64,000 nucleotides of DNA from Conoideocrella luteorostrata. Its lineage: Eukaryota; Ascomycota; Sordariomycetes; Hypocreales; Clavicipitaceae. The stretch covers positions 105,137 to 169,136 of the forward strand of contig JASWJB010000059.1 in assembly GCA_032433595.1 (NCBI GenBank), written 5' to 3'. This document shows positions 44,101 to 55,797 of this stretch, in pieces; the stretch's first letter is position 1; each line of letters starts with the position of its first letter. A program made the position numbers and the translations under genes. Under the pieces are notes generated by a model. It had not been told where the DNA came from, made no database searches, and saw nothing but the letters and a program-made list of their open reading frames with translations.

Positions 44101-46203
44101 GTAGAGCGGATAGACGTTGCCTCGTGCTGGGAAGAGGTAAGAGATGAAGAAGCACAGGAAGATGGTGTGTCCCGAGGTGAACTGGTGGTTGGAGAGGAGT
44201 AGAACAGCTTAGGTAACAGAGGAACTAGCAGCAAGGGAAGAGAGCTTGGCCTGCGTCTGTGGATGGAACTTGGAAAATACCTGGTTAAAATGGAGCACGG
44301 AAGGGAAAGCTACACTGCATTAAGGTTGGTTTCTGGTGGGAAACGCGCTGTCCGGGCATGTCTTCGGTATGTCACTTCTAAGTCGGGCTCGGGCGGCGTG
44401 GAGAATGGAGAAAGCATTACTTGACACACATGGCCACGCATGCGCTTGTGGCATTTCCGTGGCGGGCAAATCCGACAGCAATAGCCGCAACTAGCCATCC
44501 CTCACAAACCGCCTCGGGACGAACAGAAGTTGTTCTGCTATTACTTGAACAGACTCGGGGGATCCAGATCGCACCTCCTGGGCCGCTGGGATAGTAACGG
44601 CTGATGGTGGATGCTGGAGAACCCATGCCGGTAGCGCGCAGCTGTTGCATTCTGCGATGCTGATTCGCTGGTGGGCAATTCATGACGTATGCGAGTCGCT
44701 GCATGGCGGGGGAGCTGGGGGGTAGGTCATACTCCCTTCGTAGAATGATATGCCCAGTGCCCAAAGCTGGAGTGCGTGGCTGGCTGGCTGGCTGGCACCA
44801 GTGGTGAGTGGCTGGTGCCCCGCCCACTCATTTATTATTGATCAGACGTTCACGAAGCTGTCCTCTGTTCTCCGTACTTGGCGATCAAGACCGATCTTTG
44901 GGTTGAATGGTTTCTGCTATCAATGAGCAGGCGGCAGTCAATGACCGCCATCTATCTTCATCTGATTTGGGCGGGACACGCAAAAGCCTTTGTAATTCAA
45001 TTGTTCACAAATATTGAATTTTAATTAGATGATAAAACAAAACAAAACCCACGGTACTCCCTTGAAAAAAAAAAACACAAACAGTTTTATTCGTACGAAG
45101 AAATTTACTCCGTTGCGACGTCAGGTGGAGTGGGTAGGAGGTTCGATCTAACTGTGGCTCTAACTCCGTACTCCATAACTAATATGTTAACCGTCCACCG
45201 GGGTTGCTATGGGTCGAACATCGCCTGGAACGGCAGCTGGTGAGACATGAGATCGAGGCTTTTGTTTTTGCCCAGCATCCTATTGCATTGAGGTGCCCTG
45301 TATGTAGACGTCATTCAATCATGTGCCGTGAATGGACGTGACTTGACATACTTGATTTGCCCATCACCTGTTCTGGGCTGTGTTGACGAAAGGGACAACA
45401 ATTATTGCAATGTATAAAGTTTGGCACATCAAAGCGCCGTTAGGGCCGTTGAACTTTACTGCCGTTGCTCCGTACATGTGGTCTCGCTGCCAAGAAATGC
45501 TTGATGATGCTAATTGCCCTAATGTAGAGGGCATCTGTGCACGGTATAGCGATGGGGAGGGAGAGAGTCCTTTCTTTTCGGAATATCTCCTTCCATGTTC
45601 CAACTGCAACTCGCGCTCGAACAGTCACGACAGCGCCGTCTCCCTCTTTCATGATGCACCAAACAGGCCTCCCCACTTCACTGCTCTTGGTTTCGCGCCG
45701 TTGACCTGCAATTGATGATGATCTTCCCAAGCTAACCAGGCATTGTGGCTCAGCTACGCTTTTAGCTGGTCTTGGCTCCCGCATATAGAGTTGTCGGTCC
45801 CTGTTGCATAGGCATTTCCTCTCCGCTGCTGCTTTCCCTCTCGAATCCCCTTTTTTCTGTAAATTTTTTTTTGGGTTTCAACTCTTTGTGAGTCGGTGTG
45901 TCTGGTGCTATTTCTTCTCTCCATCAAGATTCTTTTCTTCGTCATTCCTTCGCTCTTTTTCGCCGTTTTCGTCCTCATCCCACCCCCTCCGCCGTTGCGC
46001 CGACGTAATCCCAACACTGTTGCAACCAATACATTAGCACCCTGGGACGGCCCGCCACGAGGAAGCATCATTGCCGAAACATACAGCCTTTCTCACCTCC
46101 CCGCGATTGCATCTTACATCTTACATCCTACATACAAAACATTGTCTATACGCCTCGTTCACATACTTGTCAGATCCGCCATGCTTGAGAGCTTGGCCTG
46201 GTC
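44101..46203. other. Intergenic region upstream of the dysferlin-domain gene
   Basis: No gene is recognised. The frames at 44417-44827 and 45380-45784 overlap opposite-strand frames and have no motif. Near-matches to TACTCCGTA occur around 44869, 45106, 45162 and 45470. The 45800-46200 part is strongly pyrimidine-rich and is probably the leader of the next gene. Confidence 0.5.
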
Positions 46204-47708
46204 ATGGTGAAAGTTCGGAGCTCCCGCCGGGTCGGTGGGCTGAAACCGGGCGATTACGACCATGAAATTGGTCTCGTCAGTCACGATGAGACAGGGGATG
46301 AGTCACCAAGTACTCTGGCATCGGCTGTCAACACTCGACGCGGCTCTACAACATCACGATTGGTATCACTGTTGAATGATGGCGAGCAGGATGTTGATGC
46401 TGCTGCTGTTGCTACTGCTTTGCAGAGCCAGCAAGATGCGCCTGGTCAGGATGCAGATGGCCTAGAGCCACGAGATTCACTTCCTCATCCATCCATGCAG
46501 CCATCTATTGAAGTCCAAGGTACGTCTTTCTGTTACGTGCCGGGAATCGCGTCGGCCGCATTGTGGTCAGATACTTACATAGTCCGCAGCTGCAACGCCA
46601 GACCTATTCAGCGACCCGGTACATCGAATTATGCCTGAACGCCCCCACGAAATCCGAGAAACTGTTATTGACGTCATGTACGAGAATGAGAGAGGAGCTT
46701 TCATGTGCGGCGTTGCATTGTTCTCGTCCAAGGCCCTTGGCGGCCTTGATGCCCCTGCGTGGAGTGCGTAGAAACGCTTTCCATACTACCCTGTTTGTAT
46801 TCACAAGTTCATACGTTTGTGCTAACGGATTCGAATTCATAGCCAATGCGTTCCACAAACTATCACTCACGAACATTAACACGGCGGAGGTTCCAGACCC
46901 GTCATGGGAATGGGTCTGGCCTGAGTGGCGCGTTAATTACCAAGAAGGTGTGGATGAAGGCGGCTGGGAATATTCGTTTGCATTTTCAAAAAAGATGTCC
47001 TGGCATTCAGCAAAGTGGTGGAATTCCTTCGTGCGCAGACGTGCTTGGATTCGAAAACGGGCCAAAAAGACCGCTCGAGAAACGGATTCTTCTGGCAACT
47101 TGCTCAACTCCGATTATTTCACCGTACGACCCGCCTCCTATCGCAAGAACCGCCGATCAACTGGGAGTCTCGCTAGCAGTCGAATTCCAAGTAAATCTAG
47201 CATGACACACACATCCATCAAAGAAGTAGACGAAGATGCTCCAGAGATAGAGGACATAGAGACCTTGCTCTACATATTACGGATATCGAGGATTGACCGC
47301 GAGAAGAGGGAGGCAGTTGAAAACTACCTCAAACATGCGATAGATCTTAGCGCCCTCCAGGACGAGATGCATGAAATCATGTCGATATTTGTGTTCCAGG
47401 CATCTCGAAGGCAGCTGTTGGGCCACTTGATGGGAAAGTATGACGAAGCAGTGCGCACACTGGAAGAAAATGGCAACAAAAACAATGAAGAGCTTTTGGA
47501 ACGGAAAGGAGCCCTCGAGGCTGCTGTCAAACATGCAGATGAGGAAGTTAGTAAGCTTGCATACTGGAGCGATGTGAAAAAGATGGCTGAGAGAGGTGAT
47601 TTGAGGCTTTCACTTGACGAGGACCAGGGCTGGTATGACACGCATCCCGGTCTGGATCGCAGCGGGCCACAGGCACCGAAAGGGGGCGAGTTGCCTGAGC
47701 TTAAGTGA
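46204..47708 (+). CDS. Peroxin/dysferlin (DysF) domain protein
   Basis: Three exons, 46204-46519, 46590-46763 and 46843-47708 (phases 1 and 1), encode 451 residues. The middle exon reads RIMPERPHEIRETVIDVMYE, then ENERGAFMCGVALFSSKAL, and is easily missed because it is open in another frame. The third exon continues PDPSWEWVWPEWRVNYQEG and GGWEYSFAFSKKMSWHS, the Trp-rich DysFN and DysFC signatures. Residues 1-105 are disordered. A charged helical C-terminal half (about 270-420) follows. DysF domains occur in fungal peroxins of the Pex23/Pex30 group, in Spo73 and in proteins annotated as meiotically up-regulated gene 65. No membrane segment is visible, so a classic Pex23 is less likely. A role in membrane contact or sporulation is inferred. 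A CTAAC branch point precedes the second acceptor. Confidence 0.88.
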
Positions 47709-48512
47709 TATGCTTTGTCGAACTTGGTCTTTTCCCTAATTCTTTAATGTCTGAATATCTTATTGCTTTCACGCCAGCACTTTTTGGGTTATAGCTTATC
47801 CGGGACGGGGAGGACACAGCATCCGCACTCTGGCGAATTCGGCATACTTTGGCAAGGAGCAGGCGTCTACAGGAGCTGACTAGAGCACCATTTGCTTTCG
47901 GTGATTCGAGCGCAGCATATCGCATGGCGAAATAGGTTTTGTAGGGTTATATTACTGGGGGTTGAAAATCACGGCCAATTGAATATCGATTAGGTAGGAA
48001 CGAGCCCCGGATTAGTAGTAATAAAGACTGTTCAAGTTCGTAACAGGCCGAATTTGTGTGATTATTCGCTCTGTACTTCACGACACTGCCTCTGCCATTT
48101 TTTCATTCATTACAGCGAGTATATTTTGTTGGAGAGCGGAGAGATGTCTGCCATAGTTATTGGATAGAGGAAGGGAGACTTCGGGGCTCGGAGCATGCGT
48201 ATGGACGGTTCCGAGTTTGCCCTGCCCACTCACTGCCTTCGGACCGTCCTGATAACGGAATATATTATTCCAGAGAAACACAACACCCAGCGCCAGAACC
48301 AGTGCTCCCTTCTCTTGGGGAACTAGAACTAGCTGGATAATGATCTAATGTAGGAAATAGTTATCGACGCACCGAGTTCGTCGTTGAATCAACACGTGAC
48401 GAAGTGGACCCTCCGCGAGCTGGTTGTCGGAACCTCTTTCATCGTGGTAGACATTTTGGTTTCCTCTGTTTGACCGTGCCAACTTGCGACAATGCGACAC
48501 AATTCATGACCA
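47709..48512. other. Intergenic region before the mitochondrial repeat protein
   Basis: About 800 bases with no recognisable gene. It holds the 3' flank of the dysferlin-domain gene and the promoter of the next gene. An unseen short first exon of the next gene cannot be excluded. Confidence 0.5.
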
Positions 48513-50870
48513 ATGTCCTTGGGGATCAAGTCAATATGGCGGACTGGGTCCCGAGGTATCGGAAAGCCCAGGATATACCCTCCTTGGACATGCAGTCTAC
48601 GCTCCGGTATACCGGTGCATCTCTTCTCCTCACGTATCAATTATCAGAGCTACGGAGTGCACGAAGAAAGAAAAGATCACGATCTAGGACTTACCCCCAG
48701 GCCGGAATTCTCGGCTGCCGCCGATCCTATACCGCAAGTACGCGCCAAGATAGTCCAGACGAAGCATGCCAGAAATACTTTCTTGCGAAATGCATTTCGA
48801 GAGACTTCCCCAGCGATTGAGGAAGCGGTCGAGAGGAAACGAAGCTCGCCATATGTACCCACGGTCCGTGACTACCCTTCTTCGGAAGCAACAAGATCGA
48901 GTAAAAACCACGCGGCTAAGATTGCCCGCGTCCAAGTGGGATTTGACTTGATTTGGGAGAGTTTTGATCAACGGGTACCGGACTGGACAGAGACCTTCAA
49001 CCTCCTCAAACGCATGACGCCGAAGCGAAGCGAAGGACCTAGTATGACCGCTGTGCGAGTTGTCCTCCCTTCGTCTTGGGACATGGCAATGAGAAGCAAA
49101 CGTATTGAATTCTTGGACGCCACGACTGGGCTGGCGACCAAGTTGCGTGTGTCTGCGGATCATCAGAATTCTTCAGCGATTATTTTACGAGGCGAGAATT
49201 CTGTTCTTGCCAAAGCAGCGGATGAGCTGATTAGGGCATGCCCCGATGTCGAGATTTTTAAGCTTGGCGACGTGGATACGTTTGACTACATGGCCAAACG
49301 ATTGTGGCCTTCGATTGACAGCGTGTCGGACGTGGGGTTGTCATCACCTCCTTCAGGGAAGCAGGACGGTGTTTGGCTGCATAGGGACATTCAGACATAT
49401 TGGATCGACAGGCCCTATGAGAAGACACCGAAACCAAACGTGTGGACCAAGGATTCTTTCGAGACGTACATCACTGCCCTTGTGTGTGGTAAGTTGCGTT
49501 CGCATCTTGCCCTACAATACTACAGACAACCCCGACAGGATGGCAGACTCATCGACACCGATGGCATCCGAGTTGGCCTCATACTGGGAGCATTTGAAGA
49601 CCCACTCGCTCGTGAATGTATAACCCCATCGGTCCTCAAGATGGCGATTGCTTTCCTGTCCCAAAAAGGGGGTCACAGGGCCTCAGCCGATCGCCTCGTC
49701 ACCCTCGCAGAGAAATGGGGCCTGCCCATGGATACTGAAGTCTTTAACATTGTCCTGGAAGGATACGCGTTCAAGCGAGATGCGGCCTTCTTCCACAGAT
49801 GCCTTCAAAAGATGGAAATGCGCTACTTTCACCCAAACGCTAGAACATGGCTGCACTTTCTGACACTAGTCCAAAGAGATGACCAGCGCCGCCAAATCAT
49901 CGCCGCCATGTACGAAATTGGCCTCTTCGAAGATCCAGCCACTCGGCGAGGAATCGCCCAAATCATGGCCAGCTACGACTCATATGCCGCCTTCAAAGCC
50001 GGAAAAAGCCTAGAACTCTTCATGGCCGATCAAACCATGCGTTATGGCGAGGATTGGTTCACTGGCGGCGCCTTGAACCCCATTCTTAAGGAATTTTTCC
50101 GCTTCCACGACAGATCCGCGACTAGCCTGGAGTCTTTCGGGGCACTTATGATGCGTCAATACGAAGATGGGCGCACTCTCGAAATCAGCACCATTCACAC
50201 CATTCTCGAAACCTGCCTCGAAAACAAGGACTGGACCACCGCCCTCTGGACCCTGTCCCACATGCATCAACACTTCTGCAGGCCCAACCATCGGACATAC
50301 AGCCTTCTCACTTCTCTCGCTTTCATCACCAAGGCCCCTTCCTCTCTTGGCGTCATTGTATTCTATGGCATTCTGGAGCGTAAACTCCGAGAAGCGGCTC
50401 GAAAGCCATTGCAGGCCATTCTTCTAAAAAGGCTCCTCACGATGTTCCCGGTCAAAATCTTCTCCAAGAAGATGGCTAGGCTCTTGAAATCAAACAAGAT
50501 CGCTCATGAATCTGCCGCTGTTGCCGGCGTGGAATGGGCGATTCTCAGTTCCTGCGAGGGATACAAGCCAGTGAAGAGCCTCGCCGCGGCGCTGGATGTC
50601 ACATGGAGGACCATAGACCAGCCTGCATCGCGGGTGCAAAATCCTGCAGATGTCACGACGCCCGACTATGCTGTAAGGATGCGGGATGTGAAGGGCCAGA
50701 GGCCACAGATCGTGGTTCATTTGGATGCTGCGTTCAATCCGGATACAATGGTCCGGAAGGTGGATTCTGAGAAGGACAAAGAGGAGAGGACATCAAATGT
50801 TTCTCAACAATTTTCAGAGCTATCTGCCACGGTTACCACTGCGCCGGCGGCAGAAGCCAAACAATTCTAA
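48513..50870 (+). CDS. Probable mitochondrial pentatricopeptide-type (PPR) RNA-binding protein
   Basis: A 785-residue frame starts at the ATG at 48513. The N-terminal about 45 residues are rich in Arg, Ser and hydrophobic residues with almost no acids, as in a mitochondrial presequence. Residues about 165-255 could form a KH-like alpha/beta fold (AVRVVLPSSWDMAMRSKRIE, SAIILRGENSVLAKAADELI). From about 340 to 660 the sequence is helical hairpins of PPR type, for example MAIAFLSQKGGHRASADRLV, TEVFNIVLEGYAFKRDAAFF and STIHTILETCLENKDWTTAL. Such proteins bind organelle transcripts and affect their processing or translation. The specific target is unknown. The KH-like assignment is inference; the helical repeats are better supported. 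Confidence 0.8.
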   Translation: MSLGIKSIWRTGSRGIGKPRIYPPWTCSLRSGIPVHLFSSRINYQSYGVHEERKDHDLGLTPRPEFSAAADPIPQVRAKIVQTKHARNTFLRNAFRETSPAIEEAVERKRSSPYVPTVRDYPSSEATRSSKNHAAKIARVQVGFDLIWESFDQRVPDWTETFNLLKRMTPKRSEGPSMTAVRVVLPSSWDMAMRSKRIEFLDATTGLATKLRVSADHQNSSAIILRGENSVLAKAADELIRACPDVEIFKLGDVDTFDYMAKRLWPSIDSVSDVGLSSPPSGKQDGVWLHRDIQTYWIDRPYEKTPKPNVWTKDSFETYITALVCGKLRSHLALQYYRQPRQDGRLIDTDGIRVGLILGAFEDPLARECITPSVLKMAIAFLSQKGGHRASADRLVTLAEKWGLPMDTEVFNIVLEGYAFKRDAAFFHRCLQKMEMRYFHPNARTWLHFLTLVQRDDQRRQIIAAMYEIGLFEDPATRRGIAQIMASYDSYAAFKAGKSLELFMADQTMRYGEDWFTGGALNPILKEFFRFHDRSATSLESFGALMMRQYEDGRTLEISTIHTILETCLENKDWTTALWTLSHMHQHFCRPNHRTYSLLTSLAFITKAPSSLGVIVFYGILERKLREAARKPLQAILLKRLLTMFPVKIFSKKMARLLKSNKIAHESAAVAGVEWAILSSCEGYKPVKSLAAALDVTWRTIDQPASRVQNPADVTTPDYAVRMRDVKGQRPQIVVHLDAAFNPDTMVRKVDSEKDKEERTSNVSQQFSELSATVTTAPAAEAKQF

Positions 50871-51715
50871 CAATTCATGATACCCCGATAAAATCCGCCC
50901 CCGCCCAGACAGACACCCTTCTCAGTTACTCTCGCCTACATTAAAGAACTAGAGTCGTTTCGCACCAACGTGGAAGTCAAAATACATGGGGACGTCTCAT
51001 CATGTACTCTCACTTGCTAGTGACTACTACTACTACTAACCGCTACCCCCTACCATTGCTCATGGGAGGTATACATAAAAGAGTCTTCAAGTGTATAATC
51101 GAAAGTCCCCCCAAATCTGTGTATAACAATGCATGTAATATTTCTTTCATTCTGCAGTCGCCCCATGAAGAAGTTGGGTTATATCGCTCCTGTGCCATGA
51201 TCCCAATGTTGCCAAATTGCTTCAAGCGTGTCGAAACCCCAAACCTTGTCATGTGACGAGGAGGAAACAAGGGTATATACCTGCACAAGGAGGTAGATTC
51301 TCGTGTCCTTGTTCCCTCTGCATGGGTGATTGTCCGCCAGTCCTCTCTGTCCATTGAGCCCAATAATTGAAGCCTTTACCGCCACTGATATAGGGAGCAA
51401 GCAACATGACACAATGTGGACACTCAAGAACGGGGAAACCGCATTTTTCTAAATTGCCCCGATACCTTTGCAGGGCTCTGGATGCAACCCACAAACACGC
51501 CTTTCGCCTGCACATGTGCCTCGTCGATTTCCTAGCCCTTTCCCATTCCCTTTGCCCGCCTAGCACTCACGCATGAAAACTGAGTTTGAAACAAAATGAA
51601 CACAAATCAAGATTGCGGAACTAAACACGAGCCAACCCACAAGAGACATCACATACTTTCACTTCTTCCACATCCAATCCCAACCGCCGACCATGATTGA
51701 TTGAGGAAGAAACAT
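50871..51715. other. Convergent intergenic region
   Basis: This lies between the PPR-type gene (+) and the PP2C gene (-). It has a short ACT triplet run near 51023-51037. The overlapping small frames at 51002-51566 lie on both strands and look like chance. Confidence 0.6.
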
Positions 51716-54003
51716 CTATTCCTTCTTGGTCTCGCTCGAGGTCGGTTCGGCCTGTCTTTCCTGCTTGCCTCCCTGCTGCTCGGTTGCAGTCGCTGTCTCA
51801 GCCTTGTCGTCTGCCGTGTTCGTGGACGTGGGCGCGGGCGCTTTGTCCTGTTTCGATTCGGTGGCTGAGTTGTCAGCCTTGGAGGACGCGGAAGTATTAG
51901 CGGAAGAGGCGTCTTCTTTTTCGTTCGACGTCGAATTATTGTTCTTGGACACCTGACTCTCGAGGTCTTTGTCTTCGTCGGCGTTATCGAACATTTCGGT
52001 ATCATCTGAACCGGTGAGTACCTCTGTGCCATCGCCGAGAAAGATGATTCGACCACGGTACCCACCAACACCGAGACTCCTGCCCTGTTTCTCTGCATCC
52101 ATCTCATAGCCACTGTCACTGTCCTCGTAATTATGGTGGACTCCGGGACCACGGAACTCCGCTGATAGGCAATAATTATGGTCAGCTTCAATTTCAAACT
52201 GAGTTCTAAGGAGGCACAAAGTCCCATTCGAGGGACCGGTCCTGTTCGACCTTGGGATTACGCCGTACCATACTCCGGGGGAGCGCAAGGGCCATCTCCG
52301 TTCGCGACTCTCTTGGCGATCTCCTCGTACCATTCTTCCTTGGTCTTGCCGTTTAGGAATCCGATGATTGACATGGTCATGTTGTCACAACCGACACCAC
52401 CGGTTTCCGAGTTGGATGCCAAGCAGTTGTCCATCATATTTTCGCATATCTTGTCCAGTTCCTGCTTTGCGGCAATACCACGTCTAACAAACTCGACAAC
52501 AGCTTGCGAGGATTGACAATCCCAGATACCTATAGAATTTTGTGAGCCTGGCTCTCCTTTACTTGATCTCCTCACTACATCAGAGAGTATACTCACCATC
52601 ACAGGCGAGGACAAAAAATTCGTCTTCATCAGTGAGGTCATGCTCTTCAACATCTGGGAAGGCGGTAACAATTTGTTGCTCAGGGGGTAACTCAGCGCTC
52701 TTCTTGAACTCGAAATCGCCAATGGCTCGTGATAAAGCCAGGTTTCCGTTAACGCGGCCGAAGTCAACGAAGCCACCGGCAGCTGTGATTCGATTCTTCT
52801 CACCTAGAGAAAAAAAGGGTGCAAGGCGTTAGTATGGATTTTAGCAGCGGAGGATGGAAGGACGAGCAATAAAAATGGCGCTTTGGGTTGAACGAACTTT
52901 CAAGTTGGGGCTTGTGATCCTGAGACATGGGCTTTGCTCGGCCTTTGATGCCCAAGACACCCCGTGAGTCGCCGGCGTTGGCCTGAAGATGATTCTTTAG
53001 TAATGATAGCGATATCGAACCCTGAGACTGTGCGATTGTCTCGCCAAGCCCGGGATAGCGCTTGATGTGGAGGCTGTGGACATACAACAAACAGTTTGCT
53101 TCCAGTAATCAGACCGACACAAGCAGTGCAACCTGAAACTTCCTCTTCATATTTCGGGTCTGTATTGGTACGCAAAATGGTTAGTTGTCCCGAGATGAAT
53201 AGACTCGGATATCAGTCATGTCACTCTCAAGCTTCCGACCTGAACCAAAAAAAAAAAAAAAATTCAGGAGAGAAATATGGATGACGAGGGATATATTGTT
53301 TTGGTATCATACCGTTGAGAATGGCTCGATCCGTGGCGAGAAAACCGTCCTTGAGACCCTGGGCATAATCACCAGATTTAAAGGTATCCTGCTTAAGAAT
53401 GATATTATGAATGTTTTCGCCAGTGAACAATGCTACTTTGTCGCCCCCGTGACCATCGAACACGCCGAAAAAGGAGAGCTTGGAGGGATGATTTTTGGGA
53501 TCGAGGTTGCCGCCGGTCGAGAGATCGAGCACGGTCGTGTGAGAGTCCTCCATGCTGATACGCCAGCCTTGCATGGCGGACACGCCGTAGAGGAGTCGTT
53601 CATCCTCGCCCTTGTCGGAAGTCTGTGAAGAATCGCAACGGTGGCAAAAGTTAGCGGGCACGCAACAGGTTTTGAAGCGGTTCTGGGGGCAAGCGAAGCG
53701 GTCGCGGGGGGGGGCCACGATCCAGGGCGTGCGATGACGCGAGGCCCCTCCAGGGTCGGAAACACTGGAGGGGACGCACGCTTCTGGTGGGGTTTTCGCA
53801 ATGAAGTGAGGGGAGTTCAGATAAGACGATGCAGATCATGGCCATGGATCATTGCAATCTCTCGGATGCAAAAAAAGAAAAAACGAAGAGAATTGCGGTT
53901 TCCACGCGAGAAACAGCAGAAGTTTTCGAGGCGCGGCGGGGGCAAAAGGCGGCGAGACACGACGAACCTTTTCGACAACGGGCTCCGAGAGGGTTTGTCC
54001 CAT
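51716..54003 (-). CDS. Protein phosphatase 2C (PPM family, Ptc2/Ptc3-like)
   Basis: Seven exons on the minus strand encode 472 residues: 54003-53968, 53622-53313, 53159-53086, 52982-52898, 52803-52597, 52529-52269 and 52161-51716. The first exon ([12 protein letters not shown]) carries an N-terminal Gly after Met, a possible myristoylation site. PP2C metal ligands and motifs are present: RISMEDSHT (E37, D38), FGVFDGHGG (D68, G69), DGIWDC (D237) and GCDN (D286). The enzyme is a Mg/Mn-dependent Ser/Thr phosphatase; yeast Ptc2/3 switch off stress MAP kinase and checkpoint signals. The last about 110 residues are acidic and low-complexity. Introns 1 and 4 appear to use GTTCGT donors, a less common form. 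All frames close correctly across the seven exons. Confidence 0.92.
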
Positions 54004-55797
54004 GGCAACAAGACGAGGGCAGTAGCCAGGCTACTGCGAAGATGCCCGGGAGTTGGAGAGATGAAGACGAGGGCAGGATTAAAATACTGTGCCAGGCGTC
54101 GAGGGAGGGCAAGGAATGACAATGCGAAATCGGCTCTCCGGCGACTGAGACAAAAGGCACACGACGGTCAGGGTTTGGCGTTTTGGGGGGATGTGAAGTT
54201 CTAGTCTGGCGAGATACAAAATGGGACGTGGTGGTGTGCGGCGGCGCAGCCCAGCCAGCCCAGCCAGACCAAGCCAGGCAAGGTCCACGGCCAGAGTGCA
54301 GTGTGCAGCGTGCAGCGTGTAGTGAGTGTCTGCCTGTGGTTAGGCCTGCAGTGCGGCTGGCTGGCTGGCTAGCACGAGGGAAGCTAGCCGGCTGTGGACG
54401 CTCAAGCACGCAGTCAGCCGGGCAGCCGGGCGAGCGAGCGATTGATGATGGCGACTGCGCAAATCGGACGGCGCAAGTGGTCAACTGCCTGGCAAAGTGG
54501 GCAGGCAGGAGCAAGCCTTGGGAAGCGGGGTACCTGGCTGGACCTTGACCTGGGTACTTGCTCCTCGCCACTGCTTCCCTTCTTCAAGTCCCTTCAAGTC
54601 GCCTCAGGTCTTCCATGGCTGCTAGGTACCTCGACTCGTGCTCGCGTTGACGCCAAAAAACACGTTGGGGCTCCGCGAGGAGTGTGCCATACGGCAATAA
54701 CTAGGTATCCAATATGAACTCTGTAATCTGACAATGCCGCCCTGTCTGTTGTTCAAGTCTGCCCCGTCATCCGATGTCCCCTTTCTCCGCAAAGTCTTTC
54801 GCCTGCCGCGTCTCCCTTGCTTATGAAGAGTCGCCGGGGTGGCCGAGTGACCTCCGACTCTCACGTACAGTCATGAATCCTACCTGCATCGAAGCTGAAC
54901 ATCTCATTAAGTGACTTGCAGTGCTTGCCATATGAATAGCATCGCCGAAGTAGCATCACCAGAGGCCCCTGGATCGTCACTAGAGTTCGACACAAAAGAG
55001 CAATGACTGGTGTCCTTCTCGAACAGACCGTTTTGATACCGGGCTGAAGCGGTGAATCTTTCGACACCAATCACGGAACAGCCGCCACAGCATAATTTCG
55101 CTGCTCTGCATACAAGGCTGTTCGTTATTCTTCCATTCCAAACCTGGATGGTGCCCTGCCGGTTGCACTGCCGGTTCTGGAAATCGGGGCACCAGCCCGC
55201 ATTGTTGCCAGGACAGTGTAGCAGATTTTTCTCTGCTGTGGCTGATGAGGGTCGTTCGATGTCGAGTGTTGAGAGCAGCATCAGCCACATGACCCGCTCC
55301 CTCGCACTCCCGGTTCTGCGTTTGCAGATTACTTGTGGCTGGGGATGTACTGGGTTTGGTGCCCTTGGCAGGTTCGGCTCGGTCACGGACCCACACGTTC
55401 AGACGTCACCCCTGAGCAACAAGAACTCAGAATGGAAAACGGAGAGAAAACGGTGCACAGTCGCTCGTCACATAAGTAACTCCATTTCCCTGTTTTCTCC
55501 GACACTTCTGTATGGTTCTGGCCATAGGCTGGATTTAATAGGGGATGCTTTGAGGTTCATTTTGAGCAGGTATAAAAATTAGATTCACAGGTTTACGTGT
55601 GTATATTACTACAAAAAATTATACTACACTTGGCGACAAACTTCACGTCGTCACCTTGCCGCACTGACTTCATTGGGGAATCTCATTTTGTTACCTTTGT
55701 TTCCAAACTCATATCCTAAACGACGCGAGACAAAATGAAACGGGCTCTCAAAGTTTAGGGATTTCGTGCGGCTTCCCGGCGTCCACACCAGATCCAG
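54004..55797. other. Intergenic region with CCAGCC-type low-complexity DNA
   Basis: Upstream of the PP2C gene. At about 54238-54290 and 54355-54430 the sequence is built of CCAGCC/GGCTGG units. The frames at 53849-54571 and others in this stretch reflect that low complexity. GGGGTGGCCGAGTGA near 54836 resembles the 5' end of a tRNA-Leu/Ser but has no matching 3' half. One possible Cys-rich ORF is listed separately. Confidence 0.5.
54907..55290 (-). CDS. Possible small Cys-rich protein (doubtful)
   Basis: The frame from the ATG at 55290-55288 gives 127 residues. It opens MWLMLLSTLDIERPSSATAE, a weak secretion-signal candidate. Residues about 26-71 then carry eight cysteines in a compact block, including CPGNNAGWC, CNRQGTIQVW and CRAAKLCCGGC. 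Small secreted Cys-rich proteins are common in fungi and are often lineage-specific. Against it: the frame extends upstream without a break, the signal is poor, no intron or codon evidence supports it, and it sits among unconvincing frames. Without transcripts it could be chance. Confidence 0.2.
   Translation of the reverse strand: MWLMLLSTLDIERPSSATAEKNLLHCPGNNAGWCPDFQNRQCNRQGTIQVWNGRITNSLVCRAAKLCCGGCSVIGVERFTASARYQNGLFEKDTSHCSFVSNSSDDPGASGDATSAMLFIWQALQVT

Noticed and set aside
45141..45155. GGTTCGATC as a tRNA B box
   Set aside because: No A box or cloverleaf pairing is found at the proper distance on either strand.
53641..54571. Long frames on both strands around the first PP2C intron and upstream DNA
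   Set aside because: They arise from CCAGCC/GGCTGG low-complexity DNA and conflict with the conserved PP2C exons.
54836..54890. tRNA-like 5' end (GGGGTGGCCGAGTGA)
   Set aside because: It resembles the acceptor and D-arm start of a class II tRNA (Leu/Ser), but no anticodon arm, T-arm (GGTTCGA) or matching 3' acceptor strand follows. At best it is a fragment.
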